From assembly GCA_902495155.1 (NCBI GenBank), contig CABUWD010000033.1, positions 1 through 16,958 of the forward strand: a stretch of 16,958 nucleotides of DNA, read 5' to 3'. This document shows positions 7,016-12,566 of this stretch, in pieces. A model generated the notes under the pieces. That model did no database searches, was not told where the DNA came from, and saw only the letters and a list, made by a program, of their open reading frames with translations. This stretch comes from an uncultured Collinsella sp. Lineage in GTDB: Bacteria; Actinomycetota; Coriobacteriia; Coriobacteriales; Coriobacteriaceae. The position numbers and the translations under genes were made by a program. Numbering within the stretch: position 1 is the stretch's first letter; every line of letters starts with the position of its first letter.

Positions 7016-7747
7016 CTAGTGCAGAATCTTGGACAGGAACTCGCGGCAGCGCGGGTTCTCGGGGTTATCGAAGAAGTGCTCGGGCGTGCCCTCCTCCAGA
7101 ATGCGGCCGTCCTCCATAAAGATGACGCGGTCGGCCACCTGGCGCGCAAAGCCCATCTCGTGCGTCACGCAGATCATGGTGATATCCTCCTGCGCGAGCT
7201 CAATCATAACGTCCAGAACCTCCTGGACCATCTCGGGGTCGAGCGCCGAGGTCGGCTCGTCAAACAGGATGATGGGCTGCTTGGTGCACAGGGCACGGGC
7301 GATGGCGATGCGTTGCTGCTGACCGCCCGAGAGATTCTGCGGATACTCGCCGGCCTTATGCGCCATGCCAACGCGCTTGAGAGCGGCGATGGCGATCTCG
7401 GTCGCCTCCTCCTTGCTCTTCTTTTGCAGCTTGATGGGCGCGAGCGTCAGGTTGCCGAGCACCGTCATGTTGGGATACAGGTTGAACTGCTGAAACACCA
7501 TGGAGCTGTACTTGCGAGCCATCTCCAGGTGGTTCTTTTTGGTAAGCGGCGTACCGTCGATGACGACCTCGCCCGACGTGGGCTCCTCCAGATAATCGAC
7601 GCAACGGATGAGCGTCGACTTACCCGAGCCGGAAGGCCCGATCATTACGAGCTTCTCGCCGCGCTTGACGGTGAGATTGATATCTTTGAGCACATGCAGG
7701 TCGCCAAAGTACTTGTTGAGATGCTTGATCTCGATCATGTCTGCCAT
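7016..7747 (-). CDS. Polar amino-acid ABC transporter ATP-binding protein
   Basis: This 243-residue ATPase powers the transporter from the cytoplasmic face. All motifs are intact: Walker A GPSGSGKST (37-45), Q-loop Gln86 in VFQQFNLYPN, signature LSGGQQQR (139-146), Walker B IILFDE (159-164), D-loop SALD, and switch His196 in VTHEMG. The FQQFNL stretch and the C-terminal TPEHFFDNPENPR are typical of the GlnQ/HisP/ArtP group. The start is ATG 7747, preceded by GGGAAGGGA. An in-frame ATG at 7738 is possible but poorer. It is the first gene of the operon (then lipoprotein, permease, permease, kinase-like gene). The operon promoter should lie in 7748-7853. Confidence 0.95.
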   Translation of the reverse strand: MADMIEIKHLNKYFGDLHVLKDINLTVKRGEKLVMIGPSGSGKSTLIRCVDYLEEPTSGEVVIDGTPLTKKNHLEMARKYSSMVFQQFNLYPNMTVLGNLTLAPIKLQKKSKEEATEIAIAALKRVGMAHKAGEYPQNLSGGQQQRIAIARALCTKQPIILFDEPTSALDPEMVQEVLDVMIELAQEDITMICVTHEMGFARQVADRVIFMEDGRILEEGTPEHFFDNPENPRCREFLSKILH

Positions 7748-7782
7748 GAATGTCCCTTCCCTGCGTTTACACGAGTTGAACT

Positions 7783-7837
7783 ATTGTACGGAAAGAACCA
7801 CGTTTCCGCAGCCCACACTACATTCCCGTAAAGAACC
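7783..7837 (-). promoter_or_regulatory. Candidate promoter and tandem sites upstream of the ABC operon
   Basis: On the - strand TACAAT (7783-7788) is a plausible -10 box, 36 bases before the ATPase start. The -35 match is poor. Two near-identical 11-mers, CGGAAAGAACC (7789-7799) and CGTAAAGAACC (7827-7837), lie in direct repeat 38 bp apart just upstream of the box, as expected for paired regulator sites. The weak -35 would fit activator dependence, but this is inference. Confidence 0.4.
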
Positions 7838-7853
7838 CGCAACCTTTAACCCA

Positions 7854-7920
7854 CTCATTGGGGACGGGCTTAAATGAGTACCCGCTCATTGGGTACTCAT
7901 TTAAGTCTGTCCCCAATGAG
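7854..7920. repeat. 67-nt hairpin of two facing GGGGAC repeats
   Basis: The arms 7854-7883 and 7891-7920 pair over 30 positions around the 7-nt loop GCTCATT. The outer 12 bp are CTCATTGGGGAC / GTCCCCAATGAG and the inner 15 bp are CTTAAATGAGTACCC / GGGTACTCATTTAAG. Between them, GGG faces TCT, which gives two G-U wobbles as + strand RNA but two A-C mismatches as - strand RNA. It shares GGGGACGnnCTTAAATGA with 10488-10505. It lies in the gene-free stretch 7748-8107, which I could not link to any ORF. Confidence 0.8.
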
Positions 7921-7964
7921 CGCCGAAAATAATACAACCGCCCTTGTTGAGCATAAGTCAGCGA

Positions 7965-8063
7965 AAACCCGTACACGCGAGCAAGGTGACGTGAAATGAA
8001 AGGGCGCAGACCTTATGGTCGCGCCCTTGAAATTGAACGTCTGATTGCCGCGTGTACGGGTTT
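7965..8063. repeat. Nested palindromic element, candidate structured RNA or mobile repeat
   Basis: The outer arms AAACCCGTACACGCG (7965-7979) and CGCGTGTACGGGTTT (8049-8063) pair perfectly over 15 bp. Inside, GACGT (7988-7992) pairs with ACGTC (8037-8041). The centre is a hairpin at 8000-8028, AAGGGCGC-a-GACC with GGTC-GCGCCCTT, 12 bp with one bulged A and loop TTAT. Read on the - strand the central stem is followed by TTTCATTT and the outer stem by TTTT, so it could terminate the yqeY transcript. No ORF fits. The three-level nesting is more elaborate than a simple terminator. Confidence 0.65.
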
Positions 8064-8076
8064 GCAGCGTCGAGCC

Positions 8077-8104
8077 GTTACGCGGTTTGGTAAAACCGCG
8101 TAAC
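8077..8104. repeat. 12-bp hairpin directly after yqeY
   Basis: GTTACGCGGTTT (8077-8088) pairs perfectly with AAACCGCGTAAC (8093-8104) around loop GGTA. It begins 3 bases after the yqeY stop on the - strand. There is no T run after it, so it is more likely part of the adjoining palindromic block or an mRNA 3'-end stabiliser than a stand-alone terminator. Confidence 0.65.
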
Positions 8105-8107
8105 AAA

Positions 8108-8551
8108 TTACGCAAGTTTGGCGCCGACAATCTTTGCTGCGGCCGGCTTATCGAAGTTGCCGCCGGTGGCCTTGCCCAGGGCACCCATGACCTGGCCCAT
8201 CTGCTTCTTGGACGTGGCGCCCAGCTCGGCGATAACCTGCTCGATCAGGGCCTCGAGCTCCTCGCCCGAAACCTGCGCGGGCAGTAGGCTCTCCAGAATC
8301 TTGACCTGCTCGGTCAGGTTGTCGGTACGCTCTTGGTCGGTGCCGGCCTTGATGGACATCTCCAGCGTCTCGCTCGTCTGCTTGATCAGACGCTTGATCA
8401 TGCTGTTGACGTCTTCCTCGGTCACATCGCGGCGCTCGTTGACCTCGATATTCTTCACCTCGGCCTTAACTTGGCGAATGATGGACAGGCGAACCTTGTC
8501 CTTGGCCTTCATGGCCGCGATCATTTCTTTCTGCAGCTCTTCGTTGGTCAT
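8108..8551 (-). CDS. yqeY: GatB/YqeY domain-containing protein
   Basis: This 147-residue small cytoplasmic protein is related to the tail domain of the GatB subunit of Asp/Glu-tRNA amidotransferase. Stand-alone YqeY proteins are thought to have a tRNA-related role that is not settled. The sequence has the typical layout: helical start LQKEMIAAMKAKDKVRLSIIRQVKAEVKN, then ILESLLPAQVSGEELEALIEQVIAELGA, then MGQVMGALGKATGGNFDKPAAAKIVGAKL. The full length is normal for the family. The ATG at 8551 is chosen because GAGGAGG (8560-8566) lies 8 bases upstream. A TTG at 8557 would sit only 2 bases from that site. It follows the parvulin gene after a 54-base gap with a hairpin, so the two are probably co-transcribed. 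Confidence 0.92.
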   Translation of the reverse strand: MTNEELQKEMIAAMKAKDKVRLSIIRQVKAEVKNIEVNERRDVTEEDVNSMIKRLIKQTSETLEMSIKAGTDQERTDNLTEQVKILESLLPAQVSGEELEALIEQVIAELGATSKKQMGQVMGALGKATGGNFDKPAAAKIVGAKLA

Positions 8552-8574
8552 CTGCAAATCCTCCTCAATAGCGT

Positions 8575-8600
8575 GGGCGGCACTCGCGCGAGCACCGCCC
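8575..8600. promoter_or_regulatory. Intercistronic stem-loop between foldase gene and yqeY
   Basis: GGGCGG (8575-8580) pairs with CCGCCC (8595-8600). The inner palindrome CTCGCGCGAG (8583-8592) adds a second short stem. No T run follows on the - strand, and the yqeY ribosome site lies just beyond, so it may stabilise the upstream message or reduce read-through. Confidence 0.45.
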
Positions 8601-8605
8601 CATGA

Positions 8606-9826
8606 TTACTCAGTCGTCGACGAATCGTCGGTCGAACTCTTGGTGACGCCCTTCAGGCTGACGTTGTATGGCACGTCTTTGGGCATGGGATTAACGGTGA
8701 TGTCGGCATCCTTCTTGTACTGCTCCAGCCACTCGCTGTACGCGGTGCTGGCCGCTTGCGTCTTCACCACGTTGGAGACGTACTTTTTGATGTCCTTGGG
8801 CACCTGGTTGATGTCATCAACCTGATTATCGACATGGAAGTAGTCGGTGCACTTGATGATGTGGTAGCCATAGGTCGACTCGACGACTTCGCTCACGTCG
8901 CCCTTGTTGAGTCCCTCGAGCGCCGTCTGGTAGCTGTCGACGAAAGTGGTGAGCTTATCCCAGCCCACATCGCCCTTCTTCTCCTTGGAACCGGTGTCCT
9001 CGGAGTACTGCTCAACGGCGTCCTCAAAGCTCAGCTCACCGGAGTTGATCTTGTCCAGGCACTCCTGCGCCTTGGCCTTAGCGGCAGTCTTGTCCTCGTC
9101 GGAAGCGTCGGAATCGACCTTGATCAGGATGTTCGACGAGCGGCGGGCGTCGTTGTAGCTGGACAGGTTTTCGTTGATGTAATCGACAATCTCGCTGTCC
9201 TTGGGCTTGCTCGTGGGCGCCACGGCATCCTTGAGTTTCTGCTGCGCCAGACTCTCCTTGAGCGAGTCCTTGTAGGTGTCCTCGGTATAGCCGTAGGTCT
9301 TGAGGGTCTTCTTAAAGGCCTTGGCACCGCCCGCGCTCTTGCACGCGTCCTTCCAAGCCTTCTCGACCTCCTCGTCCGACACCGTCACGCCGTTCTCTTT
9401 CTGTGCCTGTTGAAGCAGAATCTGCTGCGTGTAGGAGTCGATGAGTTGCTTGCGGTACTTCTTGGGCGTGAGGTCGTTGTCAACCAGATACTGCGCCCAA
9501 TCCTCATCCTTGGTGTAGCCGTAGGACGTGCGCATGCTCATGATCTGCTTGGTCACGGTGTCCTCGGTGAGGTTGGTGCCGTTGATAGTTGCAGCAACAC
9601 CGCCGGTCAGCTTGTAGCCCGAGGTGTCCTCGGCCTGCGACATAAGGCCGGAGCACGCCATCGCCGAGACGGAAAGCAGCATCGCCAGCACGCCGATGAC
9701 CACCAGGACGATCTTGACGGTCTTAGACACGTACGTCTTGCGCTGCTTCTTGCGAGAGCTGGAGGCAGCGCGGGCCTGCTGCTCGGGCGTCGGCGCGGTC
9801 TCGGAGATCTTTTTCTTATTTGCCAT
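8606..9826 (-). CDS. Membrane-anchored parvulin-type peptidyl-prolyl isomerase (PrsA/SurA-like foldase)
   Basis: This 406-residue extracytoplasmic foldase helps exported proteins fold. A basic cytoplasmic N-terminus (SSSRKKQRKTYVSK) precedes one membrane helix at about 37-57. The helix ends in SAMACSG, where Cys58 is a possible but non-standard lipidation site. A SurA_N-like helical region follows (about 77-225), with ILLQQAQKENGVTVSDEEVEKA. The parvulin domain runs from about 232 to 328: NILIKVDSD, LSFEDAVEQYSEDTGSKEKKGDVGW, VSEVVESTYGYHIIKC. The tail is rich in Asp, Ser and Thr. The start at 9826 is set by AAAGG about 8 bases upstream. A much earlier in-frame ATG (9925) would read through a repeat region and is rejected. 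The gene for the right-edge sortase and the surface protein at 1462 encode possible clients of the same export route. Confidence 0.9.
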   Translation of the reverse strand: MANKKKISETAPTPEQQARAASSSRKKQRKTYVSKTVKIVLVVIGVLAMLLSVSAMACSGLMSQAEDTSGYKLTGGVAATINGTNLTEDTVTKQIMSMRTSYGYTKDEDWAQYLVDNDLTPKKYRKQLIDSYTQQILLQQAQKENGVTVSDEEVEKAWKDACKSAGGAKAFKKTLKTYGYTEDTYKDSLKESLAQQKLKDAVAPTSKPKDSEIVDYINENLSSYNDARRSSNILIKVDSDASDEDKTAAKAKAQECLDKINSGELSFEDAVEQYSEDTGSKEKKGDVGWDKLTTFVDSYQTALEGLNKGDVSEVVESTYGYHIIKCTDYFHVDNQVDDINQVPKDIKKYVSNVVKTQAASTAYSEWLEQYKKDADITVNPMPKDVPYNVSLKGVTKSSTDDSSTTE

Positions 9827-9892
9827 AGTTGGCCTTTCGCATAACGAATCGAACAAACGCCATTGTGTCACAACGCGGCCCCCGCGACACGC

Positions 9893-9983
9893 TTGGTGCA
9901 TTGGGGACAGGTTAATCTGCACCATTTTGGTGCAAAGGGGACAGCTCTGGCAGCCGGCAGTTAGGGACAGTCCCCAAGTGCCG
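9893..9983. repeat. Cluster of three GGGGACAG-type repeats
   Basis: TTGGTGCATTGGGGACAGGT (9893-9912) recurs as TTGGTGCAAAGGGGACAGCT (9927-9946), 17 of 20 positions identical with a 34-bp period. TGCACCA (9918-9924) and TGGTGCA (9928-9934) form a small hairpin between them. The third part is an imperfect palindrome at 9955-9983, CGGCA..TT.GGGAC-a-GTCCC.AA..TGCCG. The cluster lies between the foldase gene start and the EIIA gene stop, and the palindrome could act at the EIIA 3' end, though no T run is seen. Confidence 0.65.
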
Positions 9984-9996
9984 ACTCAGCCCCACC

Positions 9997-10461
9997 TTAG
10001 AAGTGGCGGCGGATGGCGTCGACCATGCCCTGGGACGTGGTCTGGCCGAGCACGTCGGCTGCGGCATCGGCGTCCATAAAGATGTTCATGAGCGCCTGCA
10101 GGGCCTCGACCTGGCCCCCCGGCTCGGCGATGCCCAGATTGATGACGATCTGCGCCGGCACCGGAGCGCCCATGCCAGCCATAGCGTTAAATGTCACGGG
10201 CGCGGCGGGCTTCACCACCGCGATATAGGGCTTGGCCACAAACCCCGGATCGGTATGCGGAATGGCAATGTTTGCCGCCGGCATGGCAAGACCCGTGGGA
10301 TAGGCATCCTCGCGCGTGCGAACGGCGTCGAGCCAACCGTCGGCAATGTAGCCACGTGGTGCAAGCTCGCCCTCGAGCCGCGCAAACACCTCATCCGGCG
10401 TCGCACACTCCCAATCAAAAAACACCAGCTCAGGCGTAAACAGCGCTTCGTTATCCGCCAT
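9997..10461 (-). CDS. Orphan PTS EIIA component (fructose/galactitol type)
   Basis: This is a 154-residue cytoplasmic phosphocarrier of the PTS_EIIA_2 family. It would take phosphate from HPr on a histidine and pass it to an EIIB or serve as a regulator. The active site is clear: YPTGLAMPAANIAIPHTD with His69. The N-terminal half (FARLEGELAPRGYIADGWLDAVRTRED) and the later GQVEALQALMNIF segment are typical. The spacing and the YPTGLAMP start of the active-site block point to the galactitol-like branch. The ATG at 10461 follows AGAGGTGA. No EIIB, EIIC or catabolic gene lies nearby. The gene stands alone, with repeat elements on both sides. Sugar specificity cannot be told. Confidence 0.87.
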   Translation of the reverse strand: MADNEALFTPELVFFDWECATPDEVFARLEGELAPRGYIADGWLDAVRTREDAYPTGLAMPAANIAIPHTDPGFVAKPYIAVVKPAAPVTFNAMAGMGAPVPAQIVINLGIAEPGGQVEALQALMNIFMDADAAADVLGQTTSQGMVDAIRRHF

Positions 10462-10487
10462 GCGCTCACCTCTCTCACCTAGCCATC

Positions 10488-10524
10488 GGGGACGTTCTTA
10501 AATGACTAGTCGTTAAAGAACGTC
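10488..10524. repeat. GGGGAC-headed palindrome (REP-like)
   Basis: GACGTTCTT (10491-10499) pairs with AAGAACGTC (10516-10524), and the centre is the perfect 8-mer GACTAGTC (10504-10511). GGGG heads the element. The first 18 bases, GGGGACGTTCTTAAATGA, match 7860-7877 at 16 of 18. It lies 27 bases upstream of the EIIA start, within a likely promoter or leader region. Confidence 0.7.
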
Positions 10525-10538
10525 GCAGGTGACTACCC

Positions 10539-10581
10539 AAAACAAAAGGTGGCCACGCGCGCCTTGGCGCCAATGACCACC
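10539..10581 (-). terminator. Rho-independent terminator of the purine operon
   Basis: On the - strand, GGTGGTCA...TGGCCACC forms the base of the stem (10574-10581 with 10548-10555, one mismatch), and GCGCC/GGCGC (10559-10563 / 10566-10570) forms the top. The tail TTTTGTTTT (10539-10547) follows. It lies 33 bases beyond the purN stop. Confidence 0.75.
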
Positions 10582-10613
10582 CTGACTACTCGGCTAAATT
10601 GTACTGTGCGCCG

Positions 10614-11315
10614 CTAGCCGCGAGGCGCGTCAATTGCGACCTTGCCGCTCTCCAGCACGTGGACGCGGCCGTCGGCGAGCATTTGCACGACCTCGGGATA
10701 CAGCACGTGCTCAATCGCGTGGATGTGCTCCTCGAGCGTGTCGACATCCCAACCTTCCTCGACAGCCAGCGCGCGCTGGGCGATGATGGGGCCGTTGTCG
10801 TAGATCTCGTTGGCAAAGTGCACGGTCACACCGGTTACCTTGACGCCGCGCGCAAAGGCATCGTCGATCGCATGCGCGCCGGTAAAGCTCGGCAGCAGTG
10901 CCGGATGCAAGTTGACCACGCGGTTGGGAAACGCCGCCAGCAGCGGCGTGTGCACCATGCGCATGTAACCGGCCATGACCACATATTCGCAGCCGCGCTC
11001 GAGCAGCTCGTGCGCGATGATCTCGTCGGCGGCGATGGGGTCGGCATAGACATCCTTGGACAGCGTGAGCGTCTGGATGCCCGCGCGCTCAGCGCGCTGC
11101 AAACCCTTAGCCGAAGGACGGCTCGACACCACAAGCTCAATCGAAGCGTTGAGCTTGCCGGCGGCGATCAGATCGATCAGCGCCTGCAGGTTGGTACCCG
11201 AACCGCTGATGAGCACACCGATCTTGAGCGGCTCGGCCGTATCGGTGCCGGTCGGACGGGTGTAGGGCACAAAGCCCAGGCTCGCGGCAGCAGCCATCTG
11301 CTCGTTAGCGCTCAT
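10614..11315 (-). CDS. purN: Phosphoribosylglycinamide formyltransferase
   Basis: PurN transfers a formyl group from 10-formyltetrahydrofolate to GAR, the third step of purine synthesis, in the cytoplasm. It has 233 residues. The phosphate-binding segment is GVLISGSGTNLQALID (SGSGTN 37-42). The catalytic trio matches Asn106, His108 and Asp144 of E. coli PurN with a constant offset of 29: Asn135 and His137 in VVNLHPALLP, and Asp173 in EIYDNGPII. VTGVTVHF precedes the last. A hydrophilic N-terminal extension of about 29 residues makes it longer than the usual 190-212. Met7 is an alternative start but would shorten the extension only slightly. The ATG at 11315 lies inside the end of purM (11-base overlap), implying translational coupling. 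A terminator follows. Confidence 0.96.
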   Translation of the reverse strand: MSANEQMAAAASLGFVPYTRPTGTDTAEPLKIGVLISGSGTNLQALIDLIAAGKLNASIELVVSSRPSAKGLQRAERAGIQTLTLSKDVYADPIAADEIIAHELLERGCEYVVMAGYMRMVHTPLLAAFPNRVVNLHPALLPSFTGAHAIDDAFARGVKVTGVTVHFANEIYDNGPIIAQRALAVEEGWDVDTLEEHIHAIEHVLYPEVVQMLADGRVHVLESGKVAIDAPRG

Positions 11316-12408
11316 CGGAGTACACGACCTTACCGGAACCCTCGACGCACTCGCCCACGCGGAACGGCTTCTCGCCCAGCGCGACCAGGGCCTCGGTCAC
11401 CGCGGCCTCGTCCTCGGGAGCGACGATCAGGCACAGGCCGACGCCCATGTTGAAGGTCTTGCATGCCTCGTTGGGCGCGAGCTCGGCCTGGCGCGACACG
11501 TAGGTGATGACGGGAGGAACGTCCCAGCCCATCTCGGCACCGTTGCGGGTGACCACGGCGTCGACGTCGTCGGCGAGCGCGCGGTTGAGGTTCTCGGTAA
11601 TACCGCCGCCAGTGATGTGGGCGATGGCGTGCACCGGAGCGCCGCCGCGCAGCAGCTCCAGAATCGGCTTGACGTAGATGCGCGTGGGAGCCAGCAGGGC
11701 GTCTGCCAGCGAAGCACCGCCGAGCTCCTCGAGCGGACGGCTCAGCTCCTCCGCCTTAGCGGCGGCCTCGGGCGTGCCCGGCTTAATGCCGTCGACGCCG
11801 ATGACCTTGCGCACGAGCGAGTAGCCGTTGGAGTGCACGCCGGTGGAAGGCAGGCCCAGGATCACATCGCCCGGGCGGACGTTTGCGGGGTCGAGCATCT
11901 TGGGACGGTCGACGACGCCCACGGTAAAGCCGGCAAGGTCGTAGTCGGCCGGAGCCATGACGCCGGGGTGCTCGGCCATCTCGCCGCCCACGAGCGCGCA
12001 GCCCGCGAGCTTGCAGCCGTCGGCCACACCCTTGATGATCTTTGCCATGTGCTCGGCCTCGATGTGACCGATGGCAACGTAGTCCAGGAAGAACAGCGGC
12101 TCGGCGCCCGAAGCCAGAATGTCGTTGACGCACATAGCGACCAGGTCCTGGCCCACCGTCTCGTGACGGTCCATGATCTGGGCGAGCACGAGCTTGGTGC
12201 CCACGCCGTCGGTACCGCTAATCAGAATCGGGTCTTCCATATCCTTAAGCGCGGCGGCCGAGAACAGGCCACCGAAGCCACCGATACCGCCGATGACCTC
12301 GGGGCGGTTGGTGTCCTTAACCATCTGCTTAATAGCGTCAACGGCGCGGCCGCCCTCGGCGGTATCGACGCCGGCGTCCTCGTACGTCACATGCTTGCTG
12401 TCGCTCAT
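11305..12408 (-). CDS. purM: Phosphoribosylformylglycinamidine cyclo-ligase (AIR synthase)
   Basis: PurM closes the imidazole ring of FGAM with ATP to give AIR, the fifth step of purine synthesis. It has 367 residues, slightly longer than E. coli PurM. Motifs in order: VTYEDAGVD start, GGIGGFGGLF (40-49), the ATP/phosphate loop SGTDGVGTKL (DGVGTK 67-72), DLVAMCVNDILASGAEPLFFLDY, ALVGGEMAEHPGVM, YDLAGFTVG, GLPSTGVHSNGYSLVRKV, and HITGGGITENLNRAL. The ATG at 12408 follows GAGGAAGG at 6 bases. The 157-base gap after purF contains a weak promoter-like pair on the - strand (TTGATA 12508-12513, 16-base spacer, TATGGC), so purM-purN may have its own start. The stop overlaps the purN start. Confidence 0.97.
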   Translation of the reverse strand: MSDSKHVTYEDAGVDTAEGGRAVDAIKQMVKDTNRPEVIGGIGGFGGLFSAAALKDMEDPILISGTDGVGTKLVLAQIMDRHETVGQDLVAMCVNDILASGAEPLFFLDYVAIGHIEAEHMAKIIKGVADGCKLAGCALVGGEMAEHPGVMAPADYDLAGFTVGVVDRPKMLDPANVRPGDVILGLPSTGVHSNGYSLVRKVIGVDGIKPGTPEAAAKAEELSRPLEELGGASLADALLAPTRIYVKPILELLRGGAPVHAIAHITGGGITENLNRALADDVDAVVTRNGAEMGWDVPPVITYVSRQAELAPNEACKTFNMGVGLCLIVAPEDEAAVTEALVALGEKPFRVGECVEGSGKVVYSDER

Positions 12409-12432
12409 CTGAGCCTTCCTCTCCCACTACCG

Positions 12433-12451
12433 TGGCGCCGCGCGGGCGCCA
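12433..12451. promoter_or_regulatory. GC-rich hairpin in the purM leader
   Basis: TGGCGCC (12433-12439) pairs perfectly with GGCGCCA (12445-12451) around loop GCGCG. It is 24 bases upstream of the purM ATG and close to its ribosome site (GAGAGGAAGG). It could influence purM translation or mRNA stability. No riboswitch fold is recognised. Confidence 0.4.
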
Positions 12452-12541
12452 AACGGTGCTCATAGTTGCGTTCATTTCGGCGCACGCCATAACAGCACGC
12501 GCCGTCATATCAACAAAACAGCAGGTAAAACCTACCAAAAT

Positions 12542-12566
12542 AAACCTGTCCCCACATGGCAGGTTT
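12542..12566 (-). terminator. Stem-loop after purF carrying a GGGGACAG word
   Basis: AAACCTG (12542-12548) pairs with CAGGTTT (12560-12566), and the loop holds GTCCCC on the + strand (GGGGAC on the - strand). It overlaps the first stop base of purF, and the - strand tail reads TTTATTTTGG. It could act as a partial terminator between purF and purM. TGGGGACAGGTT here also occurs at 9902-9912. Confidence 0.5.

Noticed and set aside
7748..8107. Small protein-coding genes in the 360-base gap
   Set aside because: Short open frames exist but have no ribosome site or protein-like composition. The palindromes explain the sequence better.
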